NCBI RefSeq assembly: GCF_000429865.1
Contig: NZ_AUCR01000001.1
Location: 1 to 64,000 of the forward strand
Direction: 5' to 3'
DNA: 64,000 nucleotides
DNA from: Cucumibacter marinus DSM 18995
Lineage (GTDB): Bacteria; Pseudomonadota; Alphaproteobacteria; Rhizobiales; Devosiaceae
Below the pieces are notes generated by a model. The model did no database searches. It was not told the DNA's origin and saw only the letters and a list, made by a program, of their open reading frames with translations. Below are positions 9,632-18,928 of the stretch, one piece after another. The number at the start of each line of letters is the position of its first letter. The stretch's first letter is position 1. The translations under genes and the position numbers were made by a program.

Positions 9632-10966
9632 ATGGCATCGGCAGCGGAACAACTCGCCCGCAATCTCAGCTTTTCGACCTTTTCGAAGGCAAAAGACCTC
9701 CAACAGCGCATCCTGTTCACCCTGGGTGCGCTTTTGGTCTATCGGCTGGGTACCTTCATCCCCATTCCCGGGATCGATCCCGATGCTTTTGCGGCGACCT
9801 TTGACCAGGCGCAGCAGGGTATTCTGGGCATGTTCAACATGTTCGCCGGCGGTGCCGTCGAGCGTATGGCGATCTTTGCCCTCAACCTGATTCCCTACAT
9901 CACGGCCTCGATCGTGATCCAGGTGCTTGCCACCACCATTCCGACCCTTGAGCAGCTCAAGAAGGAAGGTGAGCAGGGCCGCCGCAAGATGAACCAGTAC
10001 ACGCGCTATCTGGCCGTGGCGTTCTGTGCGGTGCAGGCCTATGGCATTGCCGTGGGTCTCGAGGCCAGTGACGGCGTTGTGACCGATCCGGGCTGGTTCT
10101 TCCGCCTCTCGACCGTCATTACGCTGGTGGGCGGGACCATGTTCCTGATGTGGCTCGGCGAGCAGGTGACTGCGCGCGGGGTAGGGAACGGCATTTCGCT
10201 GATCATTTTCGCCGGTATCGTGGCGAGCCTGCCGACCGCGGTCGTGCAGACCCTGGAATTGAGCCAGACCGGTGCTCTGCCGGGCTTCATGGCCTTCCTT
10301 TTGCTGGTGCTCGGCGTTGTGGTCATTGGCGTGATCGTGTTCTTCGAACGCGCCCAGCGCCGGCTGTTGATCCAGTATCCAAAGCGACAGCAGGGCAACC
10401 GCATGTTCGGGGGCGACACCTCGCATCTGCCGCTGAAGCTGAACACCTCGGGTGTTATCCCGGTGATCTTCGCGTCTTCGCTGCTGTTGCTGCCGGCAAC
10501 GTTTGCAAGCTTCGCCGCCTCGGGGCAGGCGCCGGGCTGGCTGACTTTCACGACCGCCTTGCTCGGCCGTGGCCAGCCGCTCTATCTGTTCCTTTACGGT
10601 GCGCTGATCGTCTTCTTCGCGTTCTTCTACACCTCGATCGTGTTCAACCCGACCGAGACGGCGGACAATCTGAAGCGTTCCGGCGGGTTCATTCCCGGCA
10701 TCCGTCCGGGTGAACGCACCGCCCAGCATATCGATTATGTGCTGACCCGCATCACCGTGATCGGTGCGATCTATCTGATGATCGTCGCGCTCATCCCGGA
10801 AGTGCTGTTGAGCAGCCTCAATGTTTCGGCCTTCCTGGGCGGCACGTCGCTGCTCATCATGGTGACGGTGACGCTCGATACCGTATCGCAGGTGCAAAGC
10901 CATCTGATTGCCCAGCAGTATGAAGGGCTCGTGAAGAAACAAAGGCTCGGGGGACGCCGTCGATGA
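9632..10966 (+). CDS. secY: Preprotein translocase channel subunit SecY
   Basis: 444 residues with the ten membrane segments expected of SecY. Visible signatures are YRLGTFIPIPGIDPDAF at the start, GMFNMFAGGAVERMAIFALN (plug region), and NPTETADNLKRSGGFIPGIRPG. It forms the protein-conducting channel with SecE and SecG (encoded elsewhere) and is driven by SecA or cotranslationally by the ribosome. Its stop overlaps the adk start (ATGA), so the two are coupled. Confidence 0.98.
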   Translation: MASAAEQLARNLSFSTFSKAKDLQQRILFTLGALLVYRLGTFIPIPGIDPDAFAATFDQAQQGILGMFNMFAGGAVERMAIFALNLIPYITASIVIQVLATTIPTLEQLKKEGEQGRRKMNQYTRYLAVAFCAVQAYGIAVGLEASDGVVTDPGWFFRLSTVITLVGGTMFLMWLGEQVTARGVGNGISLIIFAGIVASLPTAVVQTLELSQTGALPGFMAFLLLVLGVVVIGVIVFFERAQRRLLIQYPKRQQGNRMFGGDTSHLPLKLNTSGVIPVIFASSLLLLPATFASFAASGQAPGWLTFTTALLGRGQPLYLFLYGALIVFFAFFYTSIVFNPTETADNLKRSGGFIPGIRPGERTAQHIDYVLTRITVIGAIYLMIVALIPEVLLSSLNVSAFLGGTSLLIMVTVTLDTVSQVQSHLIAQQYEGLVKKQRLGGRRR

Positions 10967-11532
10967 GACTGATCCTTTTGGGACCGCCGGGCGCCGGGAA
11001 GGGCACCCAGGCCGACTTCCTGATCCAGGAATTCAAGCTGGCCCATCTATCGACCGGGGACATGCTGCGTGCCGCGATCAAGGCCGAGACCCCGCTGGGG
11101 CTGGCCGCCAAGGAAGTGATGGACCGCGGGGATCTGGTTTCGGACGAGATCGTGTGCGGCATCGTTTCCGAACGGCTCGATGCCCCCGATGCGTCGAATG
11201 GCTTCGTGCTCGACGGGTTTCCGCGGACCATTCCGCAGGCTGAAACCCTTGACGGCATGCTTGCCGAGAAGGACATGAACCTCGACGCCGTTGTCGAGAT
11301 TCGCGCCGACGCCGACATTCTTGTCGACCGCATCGTCAAGCGGGCGCAGGAAAGCGGCGGTGCCCGTTCGGACGACAATGAGGAAGTGCTGCGCAAGCGC
11401 CTTGATGTCTACGAAGAAAGCACGGCGCCGCTCGTGGCCTATTACCGCGAGAAGGGATTGCTCAAGACCGTCGACGGCATGCAGTCGATCGATGAGGTCA
11501 AGGCAGCGATCCGGTCGGCGCTCGGCGCCTGA
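10963..11532 (+). CDS. adk: Adenylate kinase, short-lid form
   Basis: 189 residues. The P-loop GPPGAGKGTQADFLI is at residues 6-20, and the AMP-binding and DGFPRT segments follow. The LID domain is the short version without the zinc cysteines, which explains the length against about 214 in E. coli. The enzyme interconverts ATP + AMP and 2 ADP in the cytoplasm. The overlap with secY is conserved in many bacteria. Confidence 0.97.
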   Translation: MRLILLGPPGAGKGTQADFLIQEFKLAHLSTGDMLRAAIKAETPLGLAAKEVMDRGDLVSDEIVCGIVSERLDAPDASNGFVLDGFPRTIPQAETLDGMLAEKDMNLDAVVEIRADADILVDRIVKRAQESGGARSDDNEEVLRKRLDVYEESTAPLVAYYREKGLLKTVDGMQSIDEVKAAIRSALGA

Positions 11533-11560
11533 CAAATCGAACTCTAGGTGCGGCGGCCAG

Positions 11561-11590
11561 TTGACTTCGCCATCGCATCTCGTTTATGAA
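11561..11590 (+). promoter_or_regulatory. Candidate sigma-70 promoter for the alpha operon (rpsM start)
   Basis: In the 189-base gap between adk and rpsM there is TTGACT (11561-11566), an 18-base spacer and TATGAA (11585-11590). This resembles an alphaproteobacterial housekeeping promoter and would give rpsM-rpsK-rpoA-rplQ a start independent of secY-adk. It is called from motif and context only. Confidence 0.5.
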
Positions 11591-11721
11591 CCGCCAGTCA
11601 CACGCATAGTGAGGGACTGGGCTTGGTTCTCTTGAATCGACAAGGGATCGGCGACCGGTCCTTTGTTGTTGCGTTAATTCGGGCCAGAACAGTGCCCGCG
11701 AGAGCTGAGGAGTGATCGGAC

Positions 11722-12090
11722 GTGGCACGTATTGCTGGCGTCAACATCCCGACGAACAAGCGCGTAGAAATCGCGCTTCAGTACATTCACGGGATTGGGG
11801 CGAAAAAAGCGTCGGAAATTTGCGACAAGGTCAACATTCCGCGCGAACGCCGCGTCAATGAGCTTTCGGATGCTGAAGTGATTCAGATCCGTGAGACCAT
11901 CGACCGCGACTATCTGGTTGAAGGCGATCTGCGCCGTAGTGTGGCGATGAACATCAAGCGCCTCATGGACCTGGGGAACTATCGTGGCCTGCGGCATCGC
12001 CGTGGCCTGCCGGTCCGTGGTCAGCGCACCCACACCAATGCCCGTACCCGCAAGGGTCCGGCCAAGCCGATCGCCGGCAAGAAGAAATAA
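11722..12090 (+). CDS. rpsM: 30S ribosomal protein S13
   Basis: 122 residues, starting at a GTG that gives [20 protein letters not shown]. The helix-two-turn-helix domain and the basic tail ([20 protein letters not shown], then [15 protein letters not shown]) are complete. S13 contacts the P-site tRNA and the L5/L31 bridge. A GAGGAG ribosome-binding site precedes the GTG. Confidence 0.98.
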   Translation: MARIAGVNIPTNKRVEIALQYIHGIGAKKASEICDKVNIPRERRVNELSDAEVIQIRETIDRDYLVEGDLRRSVAMNIKRLMDLGNYRGLRHRRGLPVRGQRTHTNARTRKGPAKPIAGKKK

Positions 12091-12097
12091 TGAGTTT

Positions 12098-12116
12098 CGG
12101 CCCGGGGTTCGGGCCG
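12098..12116 (+). promoter_or_regulatory. Hairpin between rpsM and rpsK
   Basis: CGGCCCG (12098-12104) pairs with CGGGCCG (12110-12116) around a GGGTT loop, just after the rpsM stop. No T tract follows, so this is more likely an RNA stability or processing structure than a terminator. Confidence 0.4.
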
Positions 12117-12173
12117 GGACTTCGGTGGAGCCGCCTGCCGAAATGGCGGTGTTGAGATCGATCAGAGGATTGA

Positions 12174-12563
12174 ATGGCTAGAGAAGCTGCACGCGTTCGC
12201 CGTAAGGAACGCAAGAATATTTCGTCCGGCGTTGCGCATGTGAACGCCACCTTCAACAACACCATGATCACCATCACCGATGTGCAGGGCAACACGATTT
12301 CGTGGTCCTCCGCCGGCACGATGGGCTTCAAGGGTTCGCGCAAGTCGACCCCTTATGCGGCGCAGGTTGCGGCTGAAGACGCCGCCAAGAAGGCGCAGGA
12401 TCATGGCATGAAGACCCTCGAGGTCGAAGTGCGCGGCCCGGGTTCGGGGCGCGAATCCGCATTGCGCGCACTGCAGGCCGCTGGTTTCACCGTGACCAGC
12501 ATCCGGGATGTCACGTCGATCCCGCACAACGGTTGCCGCCCGCGCAAGAAGCGCCGGGTCTGA
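12174..12563 (+). CDS. rpsK: 30S ribosomal protein S11
   Basis: 129 residues. The [19 protein letters not shown] block and the C-terminal [20 protein letters not shown] are diagnostic. S11 lies on the 30S platform and helps form the mRNA exit channel. It is separated from rpsM by 83 bases that contain a hairpin. Confidence 0.98.
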   Translation: MAREAARVRRKERKNISSGVAHVNATFNNTMITITDVQGNTISWSSAGTMGFKGSRKSTPYAAQVAAEDAAKKAQDHGMKTLEVEVRGPGSGRESALRALQAAGFTVTSIRDVTSIPHNGCRPRKKRRV

Positions 12564-12616
12564 TTCGCGCCTTTGGCTGCCGCTCCCGGCAAATCGGGGG
12601 CGGCTTCGAATTCTAT

Positions 12617-12646
12617 GCGGCAAGCGGCTTCAAGTGCCGCGTTTTT
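12617..12646 (+). terminator. Attenuator-like hairpin between rpsK and rpoA
   Basis: GCGGCA (12617-12622) pairs with TGCCGC (12635-12640) across a 12-base loop, followed by G and five T (12642-12646). This looks like a weak intrinsic terminator inside the alpha operon, 19 bases before the rpoA start. It could lower rpoA output relative to the ribosomal genes, or it may be a chance hairpin. Confidence 0.4.
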
Positions 12647-12664
12647 GAAAGGGCTTAATCCATA

Positions 12665-13681
12665 ATGATCCAGAAAAACTGGCAGGAGCTGATCAAGCCG
12701 ACGAAGCTGGACATTGTACCGGGCAGCGATCCGTCGCGCTTGGCCTCGATCGTCGCCGAGCCGCTGGAACGCGGCTATGGCCTGACCCTGGGCAACGCGT
12801 TGCGCCGTGTGCTGCTGTCGTCGCTGCAGGGCGCGGCCGTGACCGCGGTGCAGATCGACGGTGTTCTGCATGAGTTTTCTTCGGTCGCCGGGGTGCGTGA
12901 GGACGTGACCGACATGGTCCTCAACATCAAGGAAATCGCCATCAAGATGGGTGGCGACGGTCCGAAGCGTCTCAGCCTCACCAAGCAGGGCCCGGGCACT
13001 GTGCTCGCCGGCGATATCGCGGTTTCCGGCGATATCGAGATCCTCAATCCTGATCTTGTTCTGTGCCATCTCGATGATGGTGCCGAGCTGAACATGGAAT
13101 TCACCGTCGATGTCGGCAAGGGCTATGTCCCGGCTGACCGCAACCGGCCTGAAGACGCACCGATCGGCTATATCCCGGTCGATGCGCTGTATTCGCCGGT
13201 CAAGCGCGTGTCTTACAAGGTCGAGAACACCCGTGAGGGCCAGGTTCTCGATTATGACAAGCTGTCGCTTACGGTTGAAACCGATGGTTCGATCACCCCG
13301 GAAGACGCTGTGGCGTTTGCTGCGCGTATCGTCCAGGACCAGCTGACGGTGTTCGTCAACTTCGAGGAACCCGAGAAGGAAGCGATCGAGGAATCGACCC
13401 CGGAGCTCGCCTTCAACCCGGCGTTGCTCAAGAAGGTCGACGAGCTCGAGCTTTCGGTTCGCTCGGCAAACTGCCTGAAGAACGACAACATCGTTTATAT
13501 CGGCGACCTGATCCAGAAGACCGAGGCGGAAATGCTTCGCACGCCGAACTTCGGCCGCAAGTCGCTGAACGAGATCAAGGAAGTGCTGGCGCAGATGGGT
13601 CTGCACCTGGGCATGGATGTGTCCAGCTGGCCGCCTGAGAATATTGAGGAACTCGCCAAGCGCTACGAAGATCACTACTGA
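12665..13681 (+). CDS. rpoA: DNA-directed RNA polymerase alpha subunit
   Basis: 338 residues. The N-terminal assembly domain shows [20 protein letters not shown]; the C-terminal domain (from about residue 255) has [20 protein letters not shown] and [20 protein letters not shown], the DNA UP-element and activator-binding surface. Two copies start core polymerase assembly. It sits in its normal place between rpsK and rplQ. Confidence 0.99.
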   Translation: MIQKNWQELIKPTKLDIVPGSDPSRLASIVAEPLERGYGLTLGNALRRVLLSSLQGAAVTAVQIDGVLHEFSSVAGVREDVTDMVLNIKEIAIKMGGDGPKRLSLTKQGPGTVLAGDIAVSGDIEILNPDLVLCHLDDGAELNMEFTVDVGKGYVPADRNRPEDAPIGYIPVDALYSPVKRVSYKVENTREGQVLDYDKLSLTVETDGSITPEDAVAFAARIVQDQLTVFVNFEEPEKEAIEESTPELAFNPALLKKVDELELSVRSANCLKNDNIVYIGDLIQKTEAEMLRTPNFGRKSLNEIKEVLAQMGLHLGMDVSSWPPENIEELAKRYEDHY

Positions 13682-13821
13682 TCTCGAGCGCCAGGCGGAG
13701 CGTGTCCAGGAAAAGTGCGAAGCGGTTTTTCGGTTCGGGCGCGCGATTAACGAAGGTTGAGGGCATCGGGATTGCACATAGTCAATTCCGGATGCCTTAG
13801 AGGACTGACAGGAGTTAAGAG

Positions 13822-14247
13822 ATGCGTCACCGCAAAGCAGGGCGCAAGCTGAACCGGACGGCGAGCCATCGCAAGGCGATGTTCGCGAACATGGCCGCTT
13901 CGCTGATCAAACACGAGCAGATCGTGACCACCTTGCCCAAGGCCAAGGAACTGCGTCCGGTCGTCGAAAAGCTTATCACGCTGGCCAAGCGCGGCGATCT
14001 TCATGCGCGCCGTCAGGCCGTTGCGCGCATGCGCGACGAAGCCATGGTCCACAAGCTGTTCGAAACCCTCGGCCCGCGTTACCAGGACCGTCCGGGTGGC
14101 TATTGCCGGATCATGAAGGCTGGTTTCCGCCACGGCGACAATGCGCCGATCGCCGTGATCGAGCTCGTTGACCGCGATCCGGCTGCCAAGGGTGTCGATT
14201 CCGGCCCGACCGCCGACGCGCGCGAGGAAGAAGCCGACGCCGCATAA
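13822..14247 (+). CDS. rplQ: 50S ribosomal protein L17
   Basis: 141 residues. [20 protein letters not shown] and [20 protein letters not shown] are the L17 hallmarks; an acidic tail of about 20 residues follows the core. It is the last gene of the ribosomal array. A 140-base gap separates it from rpoA and a strong terminator follows. Confidence 0.98.
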   Translation: MRHRKAGRKLNRTASHRKAMFANMAASLIKHEQIVTTLPKAKELRPVVEKLITLAKRGDLHARRQAVARMRDEAMVHKLFETLGPRYQDRPGGYCRIMKAGFRHGDNAPIAVIELVDRDPAAKGVDSGPTADAREEEADAA

Positions 14248-14274
14248 GGCCGGGCTTCACGACCGAATTGAAAA

Positions 14275-14303
14275 GGGCGGTGCCAATGGCACCGCCTTTT
14301 TTT
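14275..14303 (+). terminator. Rho-independent terminator of the ribosomal array
   Basis: GGCGGTGCC (14276-14284) and GGCACCGCC (14288-14296) form a perfect nine-pair stem with an AAT loop, followed by seven T (14297-14303). It lies 28 bases after the rplQ stop and closes the S10-spc-alpha transcripts. Confidence 0.93.
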
Positions 14304-14437
14304 GTTGTTACGCTGGCCGACCAGTGCTTGTTGCGGAGCAAGGCCGGCAGGCTCCCCCGCCCCATACCGGCATTCCCGGCCAGCCCGCCGGGCGAGGCAA
14401 AATCATCCGGGGTAGCACGCAAATGAGCAACCGCCTA

Positions 14438-14488
14438 CGCCCTCACCCTGAGGTGCGAAGCGGAGCGGAGCCTCGAAGGGCGAGGGCG
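14438..14488. repeat. REP-like inverted repeat
   Basis: Outer arms CGCCCTC (14438-14444) and GAGGGCG (14482-14488) enclose CCCTGAGG and CCTCGAAGGG. This matches the CCTCATCCTGAGG...CCTTCGAGG type of extragenic palindrome common in alphaproteobacteria. Related copies lie at 14571-14620, 37120-37201 and 38209-38272. Confidence 0.7.
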
Positions 14489-14509
14489 GCTCAGTGGCCC
14501 TCCGGCACT

Positions 14510-14563
14510 TCGAGCACAGCTCTACGGGCGTTGAGCGGGCAATCTCTCCGCTGGAGAGATTGC
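14510..14563 (-). repeat. Apex-conserved hairpin unit, copy 1 (minus orientation)
   Basis: The minus strand reads a hairpin of GCAATCTCTCC/GGAGAGATTGC arms (14539-14563) with apex CC-AGC-GG, a 15-base spacer, then AGAGCTGTGCTCGA (14510-14523). The same order, spacing and block recur at 26816-26867, 37386-37440 and 37492-37546 with entirely different hairpin arms. Confidence 0.75.
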
Positions 14564-14570
14564 TGGTCCC

Positions 14571-14620
14571 GCCTCACCCTTCGAGGGTCGCGCCAGTGGC
14601 GCTCCCGCCTCAGGATGAGG
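14571..14620. repeat. REP-like element enclosing a small hairpin
   Basis: GCCTCACCCTTCGAGG (14571-14586) and CCTCAGGATGAGG (14608-14620) are the outer arms. Between them GCGCCA/TGGCGC (14590-14602) forms a hairpin whose apex is CCAGTGG, the same apex seen in the hairpin units elsewhere in the window. Confidence 0.65.
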
Positions 14621-14827
14621 CTGGAGATTGTGTCTCGACGTTCCAACACACTCCGCCATCATCACCCGGTTCAGCCGGGTGATCCATGGGAGGAAGCCAG
14701 ATGGACCACCCGAACAAGTCGGGTGGTGACGGTGGCGAGTTGGGCACGCGCGATGCCCAACCCACTTGCTCTTGTCAGACCTGGTCGGGGAATCAGGCGC
14801 TCCTTGTGAGGTCCTCCCCCTGTAGGA

Positions 14828-15979
14828 TCAGACGAGAATCTCGTCGACGAAATAGGTGTTGCGGGTCGCAAAGCCGTTGAAGCTGGTGGTCGATGCCTGC
14901 GAATAGGCACCCATCTGGCCGAATTCGACCCAGTCGTCCTCGCGGATTGCCTCCGGCAGCGGGAAGGGGCGCGGCAGGCTGTCATAGCTGTCGCAGGTCG
15001 GACCGAAGACGGTGAAAGCCGAGACCTCGCCCTGGACAACCTTGCCATCACGCCAGACCCGGACGGGCGGCAGGATCGGCATGAACTTCACTTCCATCAA
15101 TGCGCCGTAGACGCCGTCATTGAGATAGATCGACATGCCATTGCGCTGATGCTTGACGCGCAAGAGGACCGAGGTCGAGGAGGCCGCGAGCCGGCGGCCC
15201 GGCTCCATGATCAGCGGCGGCTTGCTGTCGCCGAAATTCGATTTCACCGCGCCGTTGATGGATTCGAAATAGCGCGAAAGCGGGGGAGCGGCGCTCGACG
15301 GGTAGCGGGCGGGGAAGCCGCCGCCGACATTGAGACGGGTCAGATCGAGCTTGGCTGCCTTTGCAATGCGGGAGGCGCAGGCGATGTGACGCACATAGGC
15401 ATAGTCCTCCTCGCATTGCGACCCGACATGGAAGCAGAGCCCGACCGAAAACCCGAGGCGTTTGGCTTCGGCTGCCAGCTCGATGGCGCCGGCCTCGAGA
15501 ATGCCGAACTTGGTGCCGAAATCATAAGCGCGGCGAGTGCGGCCCGCCTTGAAGCGGATGGTGATCTCCACGTCCTTGGATGCCGGGATGGTCTCGGCCA
15601 GCTGCTTGAGTTCGTCAGCATGATCGACAACATAGGAGCGCACACCATACTGATGGTAGGCGGTCTCGATTTCGCGGCGGGTGCGGATCGGGTTGTTGTA
15701 GTGCATGACCGCATCGGGGATAACCGAGGTCAGCACTTCCATCTCGTTGGTCGAGGCCACATCGAAGGCCTTGACCCCGTTCTGATGCAGGGCCTCAAGC
15801 AGAAAAGTCGCCGGGTTCGCCTTCACCGCATAGGTGAGCAAAGCATCGATGCCATCGCGGAACGCAGCGGCTGATTTGGCGACTTCATTGTGTGAGAAAA
15901 GAAAGGACGGCACGTCCGGCGCCTCGGCGGTAATTACCGCTTCGGTCGAGGGGTAACGGGCGGGCTGGTCAGTCGACAT
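14828..15979 (-). CDS. Ornithine/lysine decarboxylase, PLP-dependent fold III
   Basis: About 383 residues from the ATG at 15979, which has a GGGGG ribosome-binding site; a longer frame to 16039 exists but its extra residues look non-coding. Motifs of the eukaryotic-type ODC/diaminopimelate decarboxylase family are intact: the PLP lysine in TYAVKANP (about residue 53), HVGSQ (about 186), GGGFPARYP, EPGR (about 260), and GPTCDSYD with the catalytic cysteine near 330. It should decarboxylate ornithine and perhaps lysine to putrescine or cadaverine in polyamine synthesis. Substrate choice cannot be read from the sequence. It stands alone, facing away from the htrA gene. Confidence 0.88.
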   Translation of the reverse strand: MSTDQPARYPSTEAVITAEAPDVPSFLFSHNEVAKSAAAFRDGIDALLTYAVKANPATFLLEALHQNGVKAFDVASTNEMEVLTSVIPDAVMHYNNPIRTRREIETAYHQYGVRSYVVDHADELKQLAETIPASKDVEITIRFKAGRTRRAYDFGTKFGILEAGAIELAAEAKRLGFSVGLCFHVGSQCEEDYAYVRHIACASRIAKAAKLDLTRLNVGGGFPARYPSSAAPPLSRYFESINGAVKSNFGDSKPPLIMEPGRRLAASSTSVLLRVKHQRNGMSIYLNDGVYGALMEVKFMPILPPVRVWRDGKVVQGEVSAFTVFGPTCDSYDSLPRPFPLPEAIREDDWVEFGQMGAYSQASTTSFNGFATRNTYFVDEILV

Positions 15980-16165
15980 TGGGCATTCCCCCGGGGTCAA
16001 AGAGGCGCGACGTATATGGCCGAATTTGGTCACATACAATGACTATTTTTGCTGCGGCACCAAGGGGTTTCAGCATGGCTGGACCCCATTTGAACGGCGC
16101 CCTAAAATTCATTGAATCACCGTCGGTTGCGCAAAACCGGCAGCAGATAATTTCCGAGGCAGACC

Positions 16166-17578
16166 ATGAGATTGCATAGGCTCACCCTGATCGTTTTCGC
16201 GTTCGCACTCTGGGCGGCTCCGGTCAGTGCGCAGGTTGAAGAGCGCGTGCCCGAGTCCCAGGCTGAAGTCCAACTCAGCTTCGCCCCGATTGTCAAACAG
16301 ACAGCTCCGGCGGTCGTCAATGTCTATGCGATCCGCGAGAACCAGGCGTCGCAATCGCCGATGTTCAACGATCCGTTCTTCGAACGCTTCTTTGGCGAGA
16401 ACAGTCCGTTCTCCCGCCGTCAGCCGCGCACGACCCAGTCGCTGGGTTCCGGGGTGATCGTCGATAGATCGGGGCTCATCCTGACCAACAATCATGTGGT
16501 CGAGGACGCCACAAATATCCGCATCTCTCTGGCTGACGGCCGCGAATTCGAAACCGATCTCAAGCTTGCCGATCCGGATACGGACCTGGCAGTGCTGCAG
16601 ATCCGCGATTCGGGTGACCGCGAATTCCCGGCGCTCGAATTCGCCGATTCCGACATGCTCGAGGTCGGTGACCTCGTGCTTGCGATCGGCAATCCGTTCG
16701 GGGTGGGGCAGACGGTGACGAGCGGCATTGTCTCGGCGCTTGCCCGCACGGGTGTCGGGGTGTCGGACTATCAGTTCTTCATTCAGACCGACGCAGCCAT
16801 CAATCCGGGCAACTCCGGGGGCGCACTTGTCGACATGAACGGCAAGCTTGTCGGCATCAACACGGCGATCTTCACACGCTCGGGCGGCTCCAACGGCATC
16901 GGTTTTGCCATTCCGGCCAATATGGCGCGGTTCATCGCCAATGCCAGCGCGACGGGTGGCGAGATCGAACGGCCGTTTGTCGGCGTCACGCTGCAGGGTA
17001 TCACCAGCGATATCGCGGACAGCCTCGGGCTCGACACCCCGCACGGTGCATTGGTCGTCGAGTTGGAGCCTGATGGTCCGGCAGAGCAGGCCGGGCTGCA
17101 GCCAGGCGATGTGATCGTCGCCTTCGATGATGTGCCCCTGCAGGATGAAGGCGCGTTCGGCTATCGGCTGGCCACCAAGCTGGTGGGCGAGACCGCCCGG
17201 CTCGAGGTCATGCGGGATGGCGTTTACTTCACCGTTTCGGTGCCTTTGGTGGCGCAGCCGGAGGAGCCGGAACCCACAGAGGTCGCTATCTCGGGTTCGA
17301 GCCGTTTTGCCGGCGCTGCCGCGACGGTCCTTACCGCAGAAATCATGGCTGATCTGGGCATGAATGGTGAGCCGCGGGGCGTGGTCATCACGCGGGTAGA
17401 GCGCAATTCGCCGGCCCAGGCCCTGGGTCTAAGGCCTGGCGATGTGATCCTTGAGCTCAATGGCGCACAGATCGACGATGTCCAAACCTTTGTCGAGGCA
17501 GCGAATGCGGCCACCCGCGGCCTGCGACTGACCGTCAGGCGCGGCAATTCGATCATCCGCCGGTTCATCGGCGGTTGA
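16166..17578 (+). CDS. Periplasmic HtrA/DegP-type serine protease
   Basis: 470 residues. A signal peptide ends near residue 22 (cleavage after PVSA). The trypsin-like domain has the catalytic triad His110 (TNNHVV), Asp140 (DPDTDLAV) and Ser217 (NPGNSGG). Two PDZ domains follow (about 260-350 and 375-470). It should degrade or refold misfolded envelope proteins. The gene opens a + strand run with rarA one base downstream. It is a DegP/DegQ/MucD-like member; which subtype is not decided by the sequence alone. Confidence 0.93.
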   Translation: MRLHRLTLIVFAFALWAAPVSAQVEERVPESQAEVQLSFAPIVKQTAPAVVNVYAIRENQASQSPMFNDPFFERFFGENSPFSRRQPRTTQSLGSGVIVDRSGLILTNNHVVEDATNIRISLADGREFETDLKLADPDTDLAVLQIRDSGDREFPALEFADSDMLEVGDLVLAIGNPFGVGQTVTSGIVSALARTGVGVSDYQFFIQTDAAINPGNSGGALVDMNGKLVGINTAIFTRSGGSNGIGFAIPANMARFIANASATGGEIERPFVGVTLQGITSDIADSLGLDTPHGALVVELEPDGPAEQAGLQPGDVIVAFDDVPLQDEGAFGYRLATKLVGETARLEVMRDGVYFTVSVPLVAQPEEPEPTEVAISGSSRFAGAAATVLTAEIMADLGMNGEPRGVVITRVERNSPAQALGLRPGDVILELNGAQIDDVQTFVEAANAATRGLRLTVRRGNSIIRRFIGG

Positions 17579-17579
17579 T

Positions 17580-18902
17580 ATGAGCGATCTGTTCGGAGAT
17601 GCCGCCGCACCCGCCCAGCCTGACCGACTTGACCGGCCGCTTGCGGACCGGTTGCGTCCGGCAACGCTGGACGAAGTGACGGGTCAGGAGCATCTGCTTG
17701 GGGACAATGGTGCGCTTCGGCGCATGATCGCCTCCGGACGTCTCGGCTCGCTGGTGCTCTGGGGCCCGCCGGGGTGCGGCAAGACCACGGTGGCGCGGCT
17801 GTTGGCCGATGCCGCCGACTACCGCTTCGAGCAGATCTCTGCGGTCTTTTCCGGTGTGGCGGACCTCAAGAAGGTCTTCGAACGCGCGAGGCAACACCGC
17901 TCGACGGGCGGGCGCACCATGTTGTTCGTCGATGAAATCCATCGCTTCAACCGCGCCCAGCAGGACAGCTTTCTGCCGGTCATGGAAGACGGCACCGTAG
18001 TGCTGGTCGGAGCAACGACAGAGAACCCCAGCTTCGAGCTCAATGCCGCGTTGTTGTCCCGTGCGCAGGTGCTCAAGTTCAAACCGCTCGATGAGGCCGG
18101 TCTCACTGCACTGATTGCCCGTGCGGAGACCGAGATGGGGCGTCCCTTGCCTGTGGACGAGGATGCAAAGGCCGCCCTCGTCAGGATGGCCGATGGCGAC
18201 GGGCGGGCCATGCTGGGGCTGTGCGAGGAAGTCTATGCCGGCGCCGGGGAAGACATTCTCGATCCGGCGGGGCTGGAGGCGCTCGTGCAGCGCCGCGCCC
18301 CGATCTACGACAAGGCACAGGACGGGCATTACAACCTCATATCCGCGCTGCATAAATGCGTGCGCGGGTCGGACCCGGATGCGGCGCTCTATTATCTCGC
18401 GCGGATGCTGGCGGCAGGCGAGGACCCGATGTTCCTGGCCCGGCGGCTCATTCGCATGGCTGTCGAGGATATCGGGCTTGCAGATCCGCAAGCGCTGCCA
18501 CAGACGATTGCCGCCCGCGATGCCTATCACATGCTGGGCACACCCGAAGGCGAGCTGGCGCTTGCGCAGGCGACCGTTTATCTGGCAACCGCGCCGAAAT
18601 CGAATGCCGTCTACACCGCCATGAAGGCCGCAGAGCGGCTGGCGCGGGATGGTGGGTCACCGACCCCGCCCAATGCCATTCTCAACGCCCCGACCAAGCT
18701 GATGAAGCAGGAAGGGTATGGGGAGGGCTATATCTACGATCACGACACGCCGGAGGGCTTTTCCGGGCAGGAGTATTTCCCCGAGCAGTTGGGGCGCCAG
18801 GAATTCTATTCACCGGTCGATCGCGGTTTTGAGCGCGAGCTGCGCAAGCGGCTCGACTATTTTGCGCGCTTGCGTTCGGCCAAGACAACAGGCAAAAGCT
18901 AG
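17580..18902 (+). CDS. rarA: Replication-associated recombination protein A (AAA+ ATPase)
   Basis: 440 residues. Walker A is LWGPPGCGKTTVARLL (about 60-75), Walker B is MLFVDEIHRFNRAQQD, and sensor 1 is GATTENPSFE. The C-terminal tetramerisation region carries NAVYTAMKAAERLARDGG. RarA (MgsA) works at stalled forks with RecA and SSB. It starts one base after the htrA stop, so the two genes are almost certainly co-transcribed. Confidence 0.96.
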   Translation: MSDLFGDAAAPAQPDRLDRPLADRLRPATLDEVTGQEHLLGDNGALRRMIASGRLGSLVLWGPPGCGKTTVARLLADAADYRFEQISAVFSGVADLKKVFERARQHRSTGGRTMLFVDEIHRFNRAQQDSFLPVMEDGTVVLVGATTENPSFELNAALLSRAQVLKFKPLDEAGLTALIARAETEMGRPLPVDEDAKAALVRMADGDGRAMLGLCEEVYAGAGEDILDPAGLEALVQRRAPIYDKAQDGHYNLISALHKCVRGSDPDAALYYLARMLAAGEDPMFLARRLIRMAVEDIGLADPQALPQTIAARDAYHMLGTPEGELALAQATVYLATAPKSNAVYTAMKAAERLARDGGSPTPPNAILNAPTKLMKQEGYGEGYIYDHDTPEGFSGQEYFPEQLGRQEFYSPVDRGFERELRKRLDYFARLRSAKTTGKS

Positions 18903-18928
18903 GCCTCACACGGTCAAAGGTTTGGTTC

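Larger units (their letters stand above)
14304..14827. repeat. Gene-free gap filled with dispersed hairpin repeats
   Basis: No gene is supported in these 524 bases. Five structured segments lie head to tail: a REP-like pair (14438-14488), an apex-conserved hairpin unit (14510-14563), a second REP-like element enclosing a small hairpin (14571-14620), a double hairpin ATCACCCGG/CCGGGTGAT (14661-14683) plus ACCACCCGA/TCGGGTGGT (14705-14727), and GTTGGGCA/TGCCCAAC (14739-14761). Short reading frames here follow the repeats and are not credible genes. Confidence 0.8.

Noticed and set aside
9497-10942. A 481-codon open frame antisense to secY
   Set aside because: secY is unambiguous; the antisense product is a charged His/Arg/Glu-rich mirror sequence with no domain.
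12401-13777. A 458-codon open frame antisense to rpsK and rpoA
   Set aside because: Both sense genes are intact and universally conserved; the antisense frame crosses gene boundaries and has no ribosome-binding site or domain.
1-14303. A missing rpmJ (L36) gene between secY-adk and rpsM
   Set aside because: The adk-rpsM gap was read for a 37-41 residue Cys/His-containing L36 and none is present; in this group rpmJ normally lies elsewhere, so this is not an anomaly.
18903-18928. A fluoride riboswitch before crcB
   Set aside because: Only 26 bases separate rarA and crcB, too short for the aptamer, and no conserved motif is visible.
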